DNA of 16,596 nucleotides from JAFAVZ01 sp036009105 (GCA_036009105.1 DASYMJ010000144.1:1-16596), one strand, 5' to 3'; positions 1 to 7,198 are shown, counted from the first letter of the stretch. Program-made: numbers and translations. Notes: generated from the sequence alone by a model not told the origin.

Positions 1-1
1 C

Positions 2-2002
2 CCCCTGCTCCGCGAGTTGCGCATGCCGGTGGTGACGACGCTGCACACCATCCTGGCCGCGCCGAACCTCCACCAGCGCCGCGTGATGGACGAGATCGCC
101 GCGCTCTCCGACCGCCTGGTGGTGATGACCGCCGGCGCCGGCGAGCTGCTGCGCAGCGTGCACCACGTGGACGAGGACAAGATCGACGTGATCCCCCACG
201 GCATCCCCAACGTGCCGTTCGCCGGCAGCAAGAGCCGCCTCGGCGTGGAAGGGCGGCCGCTCATCCTCACCTTCGGCCTCCTCTCGCCGGACAAAGGCAT
301 CGAGCACGTCATCGACGCGCTGCCGACCATCCTCGCCCACTACCCCGACGCGGTGTACATCGTCCTCGGGGCGACGCATCCGCACATCATCGAGCGGCAG
401 GGCGAGACCTACCGGCTGATGCTGGAGGACCGCGCCAAGCGTCTCGGCGTGGACGGCAATGTCATCTTCCACAACCGCTTCGTCAGCCAGGCCGAGCTCT
501 CCGAGTTCCTCGCCGCGGCCGACATCTACATCACGCCTTACCTCAATCCGGAGCAGATCACTTCCGGCACTCTGGCCTACGCGCTGGGAGCGGGCAAGGC
601 CGTGATCTCCACGCCGTACGCGTACGCGAAGGAGCTGCTCGCCGACGACCGCGGCGTCCTGGTGCCGTTCCGCGATGCGTCCGCCATCGGTAGGGAGATC
701 GTGGCGCTGCTCGACGATCCGGAGAAGCGGCTCGAGCTCCGCCGCCGGGCGGCCGCGCACAGCCGGGCCATGCTCTGGCCCGCCGTCGCGGAGTCGTACC
801 TGCGCAGCTTCGAGCGCGCGCGCGCCGAGCATGCGCTGCGGCGGCGCACCGAGTTCCGGGCCAGCACGCTGGCCACCCGTCCGGCGGACCTGCCGGAGGT
901 CAACCTCGATCACGTCGAGGTGATGTCCGACCACACCGGCATGCTGCAGCACGCCATCTTCAACGTCCCGCGCTACGAGGAAGGCTACTCCCTCGATGAC
1001 AACGCGCGCGCGCTGATGCTGATGGCGCTCCTGGAGGAAGCCGGCGTGGACGATCCGCGCACCGTGCGCACGCTCGCCTCGCGCTACCTCGCCTTCCTCA
1101 GCCACGCGTTCAACGCGCCGCTGGGGCGGTTCCGCAACTTCATGTCCTACTCGCGGCTGTGGCGCGAGGAGCAGGGCTCCGAGGATAGCCACGGCCGCGC
1201 GCTGTGGGCCCTGGGGACGGTGGTGGGATGCTCGGCCGATCCCGGCCGGCACAGCCTCGCCGGCCAGCTTTTTCACGCCGCGCTGCCGGCGGTCTCCACC
1301 TTCAGCAGCCCGCGCGCCTGGGCCTTCGCGCTGCTCGGCATCGAGCAATACCTGCACGCCTTCGAGGGCGACCGCAACGTGCAGGCCGCGGGGAGGGAGA
1401 TCGGCGAGCGGCTGCTCGGCCTCTTCCGCCGCACGGACAAACCGGACTGGCCGTGGTGCGAGGATCGCGTCACGTACTGCAACGCGCGCCTGCCGCAGGC
1501 GCTGATCGCCACCGGCTCCTGGACCGGCGACGCGGCGATGAGCGCCACCGGCATCCGCTCCCTCGACTGGCTGATGACCATCCAGCAGACGCCGGACGGC
1601 TACTTCGCGCCGGTGGGGACGAACGGCTTCTTCGAGAGGCAGATGACCGCCGCGGCGTTCGATCAGCAGCCGGTCGAGGCCTGCGGCGCGGTCTCCGCCT
1701 GCATGAGCGCCTTCCGCGCCACGGGCGACCACCGCTGGGCCGAGCATGCCCGGCGCGCCTTCACCTGGTTCCTCGGGCAGAACCAGCTGCAGCAGCCGCT
1801 CTACGATCCGCTGTCCGGCGGCTGCCGCGACGCGCTGCACATCGACCGGGTGAACGAGAACGAAGGGGCCGAGTCGACGCTCTCCTTCCTCCTCGCGCTG
1901 ATGGACATGCGCGCGGACGAGGTGCGCTGGAACGCCATGCAGATCCCGGTCGCCGAGCCGGCCGCGGCCGTCATGGCCGTGAGCGCGGGACCGACGCGAT
2001 GA
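2..2002 (+). CDS. GT4-family glycosyltransferase with C-terminal helical domain (5' end missing)
   Basis: Retaining GT-B glycosyltransferase, probably transferring a sugar from a nucleotide-sugar to a glycan. The frame is open from base 2 and the sequence enters at LLRELRMPVVTTLHT, which in this family follows an N-terminal stretch, so the true start lies before the window; the in-frame TTG at 17 and ATG at 23 are internal. Seen: VIPHGIP (about nt 188-208), the nucleotide-binding domain opening at LTFGLLSPDKG (about nt 263-300), and NPEQITSGTLAYALGAGKAV (about nt 545-604), where the usual second Glu of the GT4 EX7E motif is Ala. From about nt 920 to the end follows a long alpha-helical region (DDNARALMLMALLEEAG, SHGRALWALG, AFDQQPVEACG) resembling an alpha/alpha-barrel carbohydrate-active domain. 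The stop overlaps the GH130 start (ATGA), so the two probably act on the same glycan, perhaps a mannoside. The donor is not readable. Confidence 0.85.
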   Translation, partial: PLLRELRMPVVTTLHTILAAPNLHQRRVMDEIAALSDRLVVMTAGAGELLRSVHHVDEDKIDVIPHGIPNVPFAGSKSRLGVEGRPLILTFGLLSPDKGIEHVIDALPTILAHYPDAVYIVLGATHPHIIERQGETYRLMLEDRAKRLGVDGNVIFHNRFVSQAELSEFLAAADIYITPYLNPEQITSGTLAYALGAGKAVISTPYAYAKELLADDRGVLVPFRDASAIGREIVALLDDPEKRLELRRRAAAHSRAMLWPAVAESYLRSFERARAEHALRRRTEFRASTLATRPADLPEVNLDHVEVMSDHTGMLQHAIFNVPRYEEGYSLDDNARALMLMALLEEAGVDDPRTVRTLASRYLAFLSHAFNAPLGRFRNFMSYSRLWREEQGSEDSHGRALWALGTVVGCSADPGRHSLAGQLFHAALPAVSTFSSPRAWAFALLGIEQYLHAFEGDRNVQAAGREIGERLLGLFRRTDKPDWPWCEDRVTYCNARLPQALIATGSWTGDAAMSATGIRSLDWLMTIQQTPDGYFAPVGTNGFFERQMTAAAFDQQPVEACGAVSACMSAFRATGDHRWAEHARRAFTWFLGQNQLQQPLYDPLSGGCRDALHIDRVNENEGAESTLSFLLALMDMRADEVRWNAMQIPVAEPAAAVMAVSAGPTR

Positions 2003-2961
2003 CGGTAGGCTACGAGACGCTTTTCGAGCGCAGCGTGAAGAATCCCATTCTCAGCGCGGCTGACTGGCCTTATCCGGTGCACACCGTCTTCAACGCCGGC
2101 GCGACGCGGCTCGCGGACGGCACCACGCTCCTGCTCTGCCGCGTCGAAGACCGGCGCGGGCACTCCCATCTCTGCGCCGCGCGTTCGGCGGACGGCATCA
2201 GCGGCTGGACCATCGACGAGCAGCCGACGCTCTCGCCCGATCCGTCGAACCATCCGGAGGAGCTGTGGGGCGTCGAAGACCCGCGCATCACCTTCGTGCC
2301 GGACCTGGGGCGTTACGCCGTCGCCTACACCGCGTTCGGCAGGGGCGGGCCGGGCGTCTCGCTCGCGCTGACCGAGGACTTCGTGACCTTCGAGCGCTGC
2401 GGCCTGGTCATGCAGCCGGACGACAAGGACGCGGCGCTGCTGCCGCGCCGCATCGACGGCATGTACGCCCTGGTGCACCGTCCCATCGCCGACTCGGGAG
2501 CGCACGTCTGGATCTCCTACTCGCCCGACCTGCGCAGCTGGGGCGGACATCGTCTGATGCTGCCCGCGCGGCGGGGCGGGTGGTGGGATGCGAACAAGGT
2601 AGGGCTCTCCCCGCCGCTCATCGAGACCGAGCGCGGCTGGCTGATGCTCTATCACGGCGTCCGCTCCACCGCGGCCGGCAGCCTCTACCGCCTGGGCGTC
2701 GCGCTGTTCGATCTGGAGCATCCGGAGATCCTGCTGCTGCGCGGCGACGAATGGATCTTCGGCCCCGAGGAGCCGTACGAGACGCATGGAGACGTGGCCA
2801 ATGTCACGTTCCCCTGCGGCTATACCGTCGGGCCCGATGGCGATACATTGAACCTGTACTACGGCGCGGCGGATACCTGCATCGCGCTGGCCACCGGCAG
2901 CATTCGCGAGATCCTGCGGTGGCTCGATTCACACGGCATTACAAAGGAGGCCAACGCATGA
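1999..2961 (+). CDS. GH130 family glycoside phosphorylase/hydrolase (beta-mannoside type)
   Basis: Five-bladed beta-propeller enzyme of family GH130, whose members phosphorolyse or hydrolyse beta-1,4- or beta-1,2-linked mannosides. The 320-residue length fits. The family signature GVEDPRIT is at residues 91-98, with Asp94 as the proposed proton donor. Other conserved pieces are FNAGATRL (31-38), LLCRVEDRRGHSHL (45-58), LLPRRIDGMYALVHRP, WWDANKVGLSPPLIET, MLYHGVR and YETHGDVANVTFPCGYT, then a closing LNLYYGAADTCIALA. Basic residues expected for phosphate binding (Arg48, the PRR segment, the His of YHG) seem present, which favours a phosphorylase, but this is inference. There is no signal peptide, so it is cytoplasmic. 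The ATG at 1999 overlaps the glycosyltransferase stop, and the stop overlaps the next start; translational coupling is likely. Confidence 0.9.
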   Translation: MTVGYETLFERSVKNPILSAADWPYPVHTVFNAGATRLADGTTLLLCRVEDRRGHSHLCAARSADGISGWTIDEQPTLSPDPSNHPEELWGVEDPRITFVPDLGRYAVAYTAFGRGGPGVSLALTEDFVTFERCGLVMQPDDKDAALLPRRIDGMYALVHRPIADSGAHVWISYSPDLRSWGGHRLMLPARRGGWWDANKVGLSPPLIETERGWLMLYHGVRSTAAGSLYRLGVALFDLEHPEILLLRGDEWIFGPEEPYETHGDVANVTFPCGYTVGPDGDTLNLYYGAADTCIALATGSIREILRWLDSHGITKEANA

Positions 2962-3173
2962 GAGTGACGGTTGACGATCGGGGAATGACGCTGCGGGAAC
3001 GGCTCGCGGAGCGGCTGCGGCTGGCCGGCGAGCTGCGCTGTGTGGAGCACGGAGGCGCCGTCGACGCGGTGCGGATCATGGGCCGCGAGAACGGCTGGTT
3101 CGACGCGCTCTGGACCACGTGCTGCGAGCGTCTCACCAACGCCGCGCACGCCATCGTGAGGGACCGGTGCTGA
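2958..3173 (+). CDS. small protein of unknown function, 71 residues, four Cys
   Basis: Not recognised. The ATG overlaps the GH130 stop (ATGA) and is preceded by AAAGGAGG at 2942-2949, 8 bases upstream, one of the best ribosome sites in the window, so a real gene is likely. The protein has an Arg/Glu-rich helical N-terminus (TLRERLAERLRLAG), then RCVEHGG, a centre with NGWFDALWTTCCERL, and ends in VRDRC. Cysteines are at 28, 55, 56 and 71, the last being the C-terminal residue; these could bind metal or form disulfides. There is no signal peptide or membrane segment. It overlaps the next small gene by 7 bases, suggesting that the two are made together. It sits between glycan enzymes and molybdenum-cofactor maturation genes and could belong to either. 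Confidence 0.6.
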   Translation: MRVTVDDRGMTLRERLAERLRLAGELRCVEHGGAVDAVRIMGRENGWFDALWTTCCERLTNAAHAIVRDRC

Positions 3174-3442
3174 GAGCGCCCGCGGAGGGCGGGGGCGAGC
3201 AGTACCTGGAATTGAAGGTCTTCGAAGGGATCGCCGAACGCACCGGCGCCTCGTTCACCCGCACCGGCGTGCGCGGCCGGCGCGGCATCTGCCGGAACCT
3301 CACCGCGCTCCGCGCGATGTGCCGCCGCTTCGGCGACGGCTACTACTACCTCGCCGAATCGGCCTGGGGGGAGGGCGTGCAGACGCTCGACGTGCGCAAA
3401 GTGCTTTGGACGGTCGCCGCCGCGGGAGCAGGCGCAGGATAG
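3167..3442 (+). CDS. small protein of unknown function, 91 residues
   Basis: Not recognised. The chosen start is GTG 3167, inside GTGCTGA that also holds the previous gene's stop; a longer in-frame reading from GTG 3119 gives an Arg-rich extension that looks like out-of-frame translation. Residues about 11-70 look like a folded domain: EQYLELKVFEGIAERTG, then RTGVRGRRGICRNLTALRAM, then RRFGDGYYYLAESAWGEG and VQTLDVRKVLWTV. The last residues are an Ala/Gly tail. Two Cys lie in the basic middle part. There is no export signal. It could be the partner of the 71-residue protein just upstream, or the two could be halves of one gene, although the clean 7-base overlap argues for two genes. Confidence 0.55.
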   Translation: MLRAPAEGGGEQYLELKVFEGIAERTGASFTRTGVRGRRGICRNLTALRAMCRRFGDGYYYLAESAWGEGVQTLDVRKVLWTVAAAGAGAG

Positions 3443-3453
3443 GATGACCGGAC

Positions 3454-3482
3454 GGCATCCGCCGGCCCGGAGGGCGGACGCC
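3454..3482 (+). promoter_or_regulatory. hairpin in the gap before mocA
   Basis: The 48-base gap between the small protein and mocA contains an inverted repeat: GGCATCCGCC at 3454-3463 faces GGCGGACGCC at 3473-3482, pairing at nine of ten positions around a nine-base loop. No T-tract follows, so it is not a typical intrinsic terminator. It lies just before the weak AGGA (3484-3487) ahead of the mocA ATG and could limit ribosome access or mark an mRNA processing point. The role is inferred. Confidence 0.35.
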
Positions 3483-3490
3483 CAGGATCC

Positions 3491-4120
3491 ATGATCTCGG
3501 CCATCGTCCTCGCCGCCGGTCAGGCCACGCGCTTCGGCCAGTGCAAGCAGCTGATGCCGCTCGCCGGCCGGACGCTGATCGAGCACGTGCTGCACAACCT
3601 GCGGCACTCCAGCGCGGACGAGGTCGTGGTCGTCCTCGGCGCAAATGCGGAGGAGATCCGCGCGCGCGTCCCCTTCGGGGAAGAGCGCCTCGTGCTCAAC
3701 CCTTCCTATGCCGAGGGGATGAGCACCTCCATCCAGGCCGGCTTGCGCTCGCTGCCGGAGGCCGCCCAGGCGGCCATGATCGTCCTGGCGGACCAGCCTT
3801 TCGTCACCACGGGGACCTACGATGCTCTGCTCGACGCGTACCGAGCCTCCCGTGCAAGCATCGTGGCGCCGACGTACAACGGCATCCGCGGCAACCCCGT
3901 CCTGGTCGATCGCGCCCTCTTCGCGGAGCTGATGAACCTCCGCGGCGACGCCGGCTGCCGCTCCATCTTCGGCGATCACCCGATGATGAAAGTGGCGGTG
4001 GACGACCAGGGGGTGGTGACGGACATCGATACGCCCGCCGATCTGTCGGCGCACGGCGGCAGCGACCTCGCGGCGCGGTGCTACAGTGGCGATTCATGTC
4101 CCACGAGACCTTCGAGCTGA
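3491..4120 (+). CDS. mocA: MocA-like molybdenum cofactor cytidylyltransferase
   Basis: NTP-transferase of the MobA/MocA family. The known role is to add CMP (MocA) to molybdopterin to make the dinucleotide cofactor used by xanthine dehydrogenase/CO dehydrogenase-type enzymes. Seen: the nucleotide-binding loop LAAGQATRFGQCKQL (residues 7-21), LADQP (99-103, metal-binding Asp), RGNPV (133-137), GDAGCR (152-157) and DIDTPAD (178-184). The length of 209 is normal; the last 20 or so residues are an extra tail that overlaps xdhC by 25 bases. The neighbours xdhC and a molybdopterin-binding protein support MocA rather than the GMP-specific MobA. The start has only a weak AGGA three bases upstream, and the hairpin at 3454-3482 precedes it. 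Soluble and cytoplasmic. Confidence 0.88.
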   Translation: MISAIVLAAGQATRFGQCKQLMPLAGRTLIEHVLHNLRHSSADEVVVVLGANAEEIRARVPFGEERLVLNPSYAEGMSTSIQAGLRSLPEAAQAAMIVLADQPFVTTGTYDALLDAYRASRASIVAPTYNGIRGNPVLVDRALFAELMNLRGDAGCRSIFGDHPMMKVAVDDQGVVTDIDTPADLSAHGGSDLAARCYSGDSCPTRPSS

Positions 4121-5130
4121 TCGATCGGCTGCGCCGGTCGGGGCAGCGCGCCGCCATGGCCACCCTGGTGCGCACCGCCGGTACCACGCCGCGCAAGGAA
4201 GGGACCAAGATGTTCGTCGGCCAGGACGGCGGCATCTTCGGGTCGATCACCATCGGCGGCTGCGTCGACGCGCGGGTCATCGAGCAGGCCGGCGCCGTGC
4301 TGGACGCCGGCGGAGCGCGGCTCCTGAAGATGGACTTGGGCGACGAGGAAGCGTGGGAGATCGGCCTCACCTGCGGCGGCTCGGTGGACGTGCTCCTCGA
4401 GCCGCTGGGCGATGACCTGCTCCACCTCTACCAGACCGCGCGGCAGGAGTGGAACGCCGGCCGGAGCGTGGCGGTGGCGACGGTGCTGGACACCGGAGCG
4501 CACCTCCTCATCGAGAGTGGCGGCACCGTGCACGGCTCCGCCCCCGCGGACCTGCTCGACCTTCTGCGCACCCGGCTGCCGCGCCGCTCCTGCACCCTGA
4601 CCCTGGGCGGACACGAGGTCTACGTCGAAGTCCTCCGCCCCCCCTCCCGGCTCTGCGTGTTCGGCGCCGGCGCGGTGGCCATTCCGCTCGTCGGCTTCGC
4701 AAAAGAGCTCGGCTTCCGGACGATCCTCATCGACGGCCGCGCGCGCTTCGCCAGCCGGGAGCGGTTCCCTCATGTGGACGAGATCAAGCTTGGCATCGCC
4801 TCCGAGATCGCCGGGCAACTGGGCCTGGGGGACTCCACGCCGGTGGTCCTGGCCGCCCACGACTACAAGATCGACGTGCCGGTGCTCGAGCAGGCGCTGG
4901 CCACCGACGCCCCGTACATCGGCCTCCTCGGCAGCCGCCGCCGCGGCGCGGCGATCCTGCAGCTGCTGCGCGAGAACGGGGTTGCCGAGGAGCAGCTGCG
5001 GCGCGTCCGCGTGCCGGTCGGCCTCGACCTGGGCGGCGAGACGGCGGCGGAGATCGCCCTTGCCATCATCGCCGAGGTGGTGGCGGTGATGCGGGGCCGG
5101 AGCGGCGGGCCGATGAGCGCGCGGACATGA
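4096..5130 (+). CDS. xdhC: XdhC/CoxI family molybdenum hydroxylase maturation factor
   Basis: The XdhC family binds molybdenum cofactor, promotes its sulfuration and hands it to the large subunit of xanthine dehydrogenase-like enzymes. The 344-residue protein has both expected parts. The N-terminal XdhC/CoxI domain carries TAGTTPRKEGTKM (28-39), GCVD (55-58) and LTCGGSVDVLLEP (91-103). The C-terminal Rossmann domain carries VFGAGAVAIPL (188-198), AAHDYKIDVPVL (253-264), YIGLLGSRRR (274-283) and PVGLDLGGETAAEIALAI (307-324). Cys56 and Cys93 are candidate cofactor contacts. The start at ATG 4096 gives a clean family N-terminus (ETFELIDRLR). It overlaps mocA by 25 bases and its stop overlaps the next start (ATGA), as expected for a maturation operon. 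Confidence 0.92.
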   Translation: MSHETFELIDRLRRSGQRAAMATLVRTAGTTPRKEGTKMFVGQDGGIFGSITIGGCVDARVIEQAGAVLDAGGARLLKMDLGDEEAWEIGLTCGGSVDVLLEPLGDDLLHLYQTARQEWNAGRSVAVATVLDTGAHLLIESGGTVHGSAPADLLDLLRTRLPRRSCTLTLGGHEVYVEVLRPPSRLCVFGAGAVAIPLVGFAKELGFRTILIDGRARFASRERFPHVDEIKLGIASEIAGQLGLGDSTPVVLAAHDYKIDVPVLEQALATDAPYIGLLGSRRRGAAILQLLRENGVAEEQLRRVRVPVGLDLGGETAAEIALAIIAEVVAVMRGRSGGPMSART

Positions 5131-6053
5131 AGGCGCTGGCCGCACATCGCGGAGAGCCGCTCCTGGGCCGCCTGCTCTGTCACGACGTGCGCGGCGCGCG
5201 CAATGAGATCGTGTTCCGCAAGGGCCACGCCCTGCGCGCGGAGGACCTCCCTTCGCTCGAGGCGTTGCCGTGGGAAGAACTGCATCTGCTGGAGCTGGAA
5301 GAGGGCGACATCGAGCAGCGTGAGGCCGGGCGGCGGTTGGCTGCCGCGTTGTGCAGCGAGGGGTTGCAGGCCGCGCCTTCCGGGCATCGTCACGTGCTCA
5401 CCGCCCTGCACCACGGGCTGGTGAAGATCGATGCCGCGGCGCTGCAGCGGTTGAACAGCGTGCCCGGCATCGGCGTCCGCACCCTGCGCAACGATCAGGT
5501 CGCCGCGAAAGGGCAGACCGTGGCGGAGGCGCAGATCACGCCGCTGGCCATCGCCGGCGCGGCGCTCCATGCGGCGGGGGGAGCGGGCATCGTCCGCCTG
5601 CTGCCGTTCGCGCCGCGCGAGGCGGTGATCTGGATGCGTGATGACCGCCATGCCGCCGCGCTGGAGGCGAAGCTGCGCTCCTTCGGCTGCCCGGTGAGCG
5701 AGGTGATGGAGTTGCCGCGCGATGCGGCAGCGATCCGCGCCTCGATGGAGGGGCGCGCGGAATCGCTCCTCCTCATCTCCGGCGCGAACGCGCTCGATCC
5801 GCTCGATCCCATCTTCGTGGCGCTGGCCGCGATGGGCGCGAAGATGCAGCGCGTTGGCGTGCCGGTGCATCCCGGGACGCTGGTCTGGCTCGCCTCCTGG
5901 CGGGGAGCCGAGATCGTCGGCCTGCCCACCTGCGGCTTGGGCATGCAGCGCACCGCGTTCGAACTCATCCTTCCCCGCCTGCTGGCCGAGGGCGGCATCG
6001 GCGACGAGGACTTGGCGGGGTTGGGCCATGGCGGCATCCTGAGCGGGCGATGA
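5127..6053 (+). CDS. molybdopterin-binding (MoCF-domain) protein, MoeA-related
   Basis: A 308-residue protein of the group of MoeA-related molybdopterin-binding proteins often coded beside mocA and xdhC. The N-terminal part has the family's RGARNEIVFRKGHALRAEDL (about 23-42) and a GDIEQREAGRRLAAAL helix (about 56-71), then VLTALHHGLVKIDAAAL. The C-terminal MoCF-like half has LLLISGANALDPLDPI (about 213-228), where the classical domain binds molybdopterin, followed by RVGVPVHPGTLVWLASWRG and IVGLPTCGLGMQRTAFELIL, ending GHGGIL. It is shorter than full MoeA, lacks the MoeA N-terminal domains, and probably handles cofactor for a particular hydroxylase rather than inserting Mo generally. Coupled by ATGA to xdhC upstream and to the Fe-S scaffold gene downstream. 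Confidence 0.78.
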   Translation: MKALAAHRGEPLLGRLLCHDVRGARNEIVFRKGHALRAEDLPSLEALPWEELHLLELEEGDIEQREAGRRLAAALCSEGLQAAPSGHRHVLTALHHGLVKIDAAALQRLNSVPGIGVRTLRNDQVAAKGQTVAEAQITPLAIAGAALHAAGGAGIVRLLPFAPREAVIWMRDDRHAAALEAKLRSFGCPVSEVMELPRDAAAIRASMEGRAESLLLISGANALDPLDPIFVALAAMGAKMQRVGVPVHPGTLVWLASWRGAEIVGLPTCGLGMQRTAFELILPRLLAEGGIGDEDLAGLGHGGILSGR

Positions 6054-6421
6054 ATCCGTACGGCGACCTCATTCACGAGCACTCCAGGCGCCCCCGCAAC
6101 TACGGCGCGCTGGAGGGGCCGGACATCCGGGCCGAGGTGGACAACCCCCTTTGCGGCGACCGCGTGCGCATCGAGCTCGCCCTCGCCGCCGACGGCACCG
6201 TGCACGCCGCCCGGTTCCAGGGCGACCTGTGCATGATCGCCAGGGCCGCGGCTTCGCTGCTGACGGAGATGGTCACTGGCCGCCCCCTCCAGCCGGTGCC
6301 GGAGGAACAGCAGCTGCTGGACGCCTTGCACGCGGAGATCAAGCCCGCCCGCCGCAAGTGCGCCCTCCTGCCCCTCGAGGCCCTCCGTGCCGGCGTGAAC
6401 GGTTACCGGAGCGCGCGATGA
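6050..6421 (+). CDS. IscU/NifU-N-type Fe-S cluster scaffold protein
   Basis: A 123-residue protein of the NifU-N/IscU/SufU family, which builds or transfers [2Fe-2S] clusters. All three ligand cysteines are present: Cys35 in NPLCGD with the conserved Asp37, Cys61 in GDLCMIARAAASLL, and Cys104 in RRKCALLPLEAL. The 43-residue Cys61-Cys104 spacing is that of IscU (63 to 106 in E. coli) and lacks the SufU insertion. The residue before the last Cys is Lys rather than the His of IscU. The N-terminal YGDLIHEHSRRPRNYGAL is typical. There is no cysteine desulfurase nearby; ATGA coupling to the molybdopterin-binding gene suggests it supplies the Fe-S subunit of a molybdenum hydroxylase. Start ATG 6050, overlapping the previous stop. 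Confidence 0.82.
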   Translation: MNPYGDLIHEHSRRPRNYGALEGPDIRAEVDNPLCGDRVRIELALAADGTVHAARFQGDLCMIARAAASLLTEMVTGRPLQPVPEEQQLLDALHAEIKPARRKCALLPLEALRAGVNGYRSAR

Positions 6422-6692
6422 GGTTTCGCGATCCGCCGCTACAGCGAATGTCCGGGTTCCTCCGCTCGATCGGCATCACCATGACCGCGGGCCCGGTCGA
6501 GGCCCGGACCGCGTTTCCGGGGAGCCTGATCGCGCGAGGACGCTGATTGTCGACGAGGCGGCGCACACCGCGCTCGCGCCGCCGAGGCGGCGCACCTCCG
6601 ACTTCGCGTTCCTGCACGATGCCGACGGCGTGCGGCCCTTCCCGCACAGGGTCAGCTGGGTGCGCGCGAATGAACATCGGAACGGCGGATGA
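6418..6692 (+). pseudogene. frameshifted remnant of a conserved hypothetical (HEAGH-type) protein
   Basis: From the ATG at 6418, coupled by ATGA to the Fe-S scaffold gene, 42 codons run to a TGA at 6544-6546 (MSGFLRSIGITMTAG, then TAFPGSLIARG). Stepping back one base at 6540 opens a second frame (TLIVDEAAHTALAPPRRRTS) that runs to a TGA at 6690-6692, itself an ATGA overlap with the next start. Joined, AFPGSLIARG-TLIVDE resembles a conserved hypothetical family that I recall as FLPGI-x-I-x-x-G-x-L-x-VD followed by PGDLLHEAGH and PP-x-x-R. Here the HEAGH stretch and the whole downstream part are missing, so this reads as a frameshifted, deleted relic. Alternatives are a sequencing error, programmed -1 frameshifting, or two tiny real genes. 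Family recall is from memory only. Confidence 0.4.
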
Positions 6693-7153
6693 CGCGGCGG
6701 GTCGCGCGCGTTACGACTTTCATGCTTCCCTTCCTTCTTGCCATGCTCTCATTCGCGAACGGTGGTGGCGTGCACAAAGAGCTCGTAACCCGGAACGGGA
6801 AGGACTTTGCGGTCGCCGCGAAGCCGGTCACCGTCACGCTCGCCGTCTCCAGGGCGAAGACGCGGCTGGCGAAGGCGAAGACGATCGTGCTGGAGCTGGA
6901 AGGCGTCCATGCCAAGGCGCAGCCCGGCTTCCTCGTCTCGGTCAGGATCGGGGATGCCGAGGTGGGAAGGGTGGCGCTGTACACCTTCGCCGAGCCGCAG
7001 ACGTTTGCCTTCGATGCCACCGAGGCGGTGAAACGCTGTGGTGGGACGGTGAAGGTTCGCTTTGTGCCGCTCTCGCCGCTGGAAGGGGAGGGGGTGCGGG
7101 TGGCGTCGCCCATCCGGATCTCGGGCGTGGCACTTTCCATCGAACGGCCCTAG
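6689..7153 (+). CDS. exported stand-alone homologue of the tyrosinase C-terminal domain
   Basis: A 154-residue protein with an N-terminal signal peptide (TRRVARVTT, then FMLPFLLAMLSFA; cleavage probably near residue 23). Mature residues 60-153 align in order with the C-terminal domain of the tyrosinase coded 57 bp downstream: VLELEGVHAKAQPG with VLDFGDVAADVQPG; VGRVALYTF with VGDIALFAQ; PQTFAFDATEAV with NATFSFPLDEAI; VPLSPLEG with IPRDPLEG; ASPIRISGVALSIE with ASPLHITKMSVSVE. This is the polyphenol-oxidase C-terminal (PPO1_KFDV-like) fold, here alone without any copper-binding domain. In polyphenol oxidases this domain covers the active site, so a shielding, folding or copper-loading partner role is plausible but inferred. 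ATG 6689 overlaps the preceding TGA; ATG 6722 is an alternative start that keeps the signal hydrophobic core. Only one Cys (117). Confidence 0.75.
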   Translation: MTRRVARVTTFMLPFLLAMLSFANGGGVHKELVTRNGKDFAVAAKPVTVTLAVSRAKTRLAKAKTIVLELEGVHAKAQPGFLVSVRIGDAEVGRVALYTFAEPQTFAFDATEAVKRCGGTVKVRFVPLSPLEGEGVRVASPIRISGVALSIERP

Positions 7154-7172
7154 CGCTTCCGGACGGACGGAC

Positions 7173-7188
7173 GTAACTTACCCGTTAC
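7173..7188 (+). promoter_or_regulatory. small inverted repeat between the stand-alone domain gene and tyrosinase
   Basis: GTAAC (7173-7177) and GTTAC (7184-7188) are exact inverted repeats six bases apart, in the 57-bp gap just before the tyrosinase ribosome site. They follow a GGAC-GGAC-GGAC run at 7161-7172. Too short to be a stable terminator; possibly a protein-binding site, or chance. Confidence 0.2.
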
Positions 7189-7198
7189 TGTCGACATA

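Noticed and set aside
6547..7176. 209-codon plus-strand frame overlapping the stand-alone domain gene
   Set aside because: Highly basic, low-complexity product without a start signal; the overlapping frame at 6689-7153 has a signal peptide and clear homology to the tyrosinase C-terminal domain.
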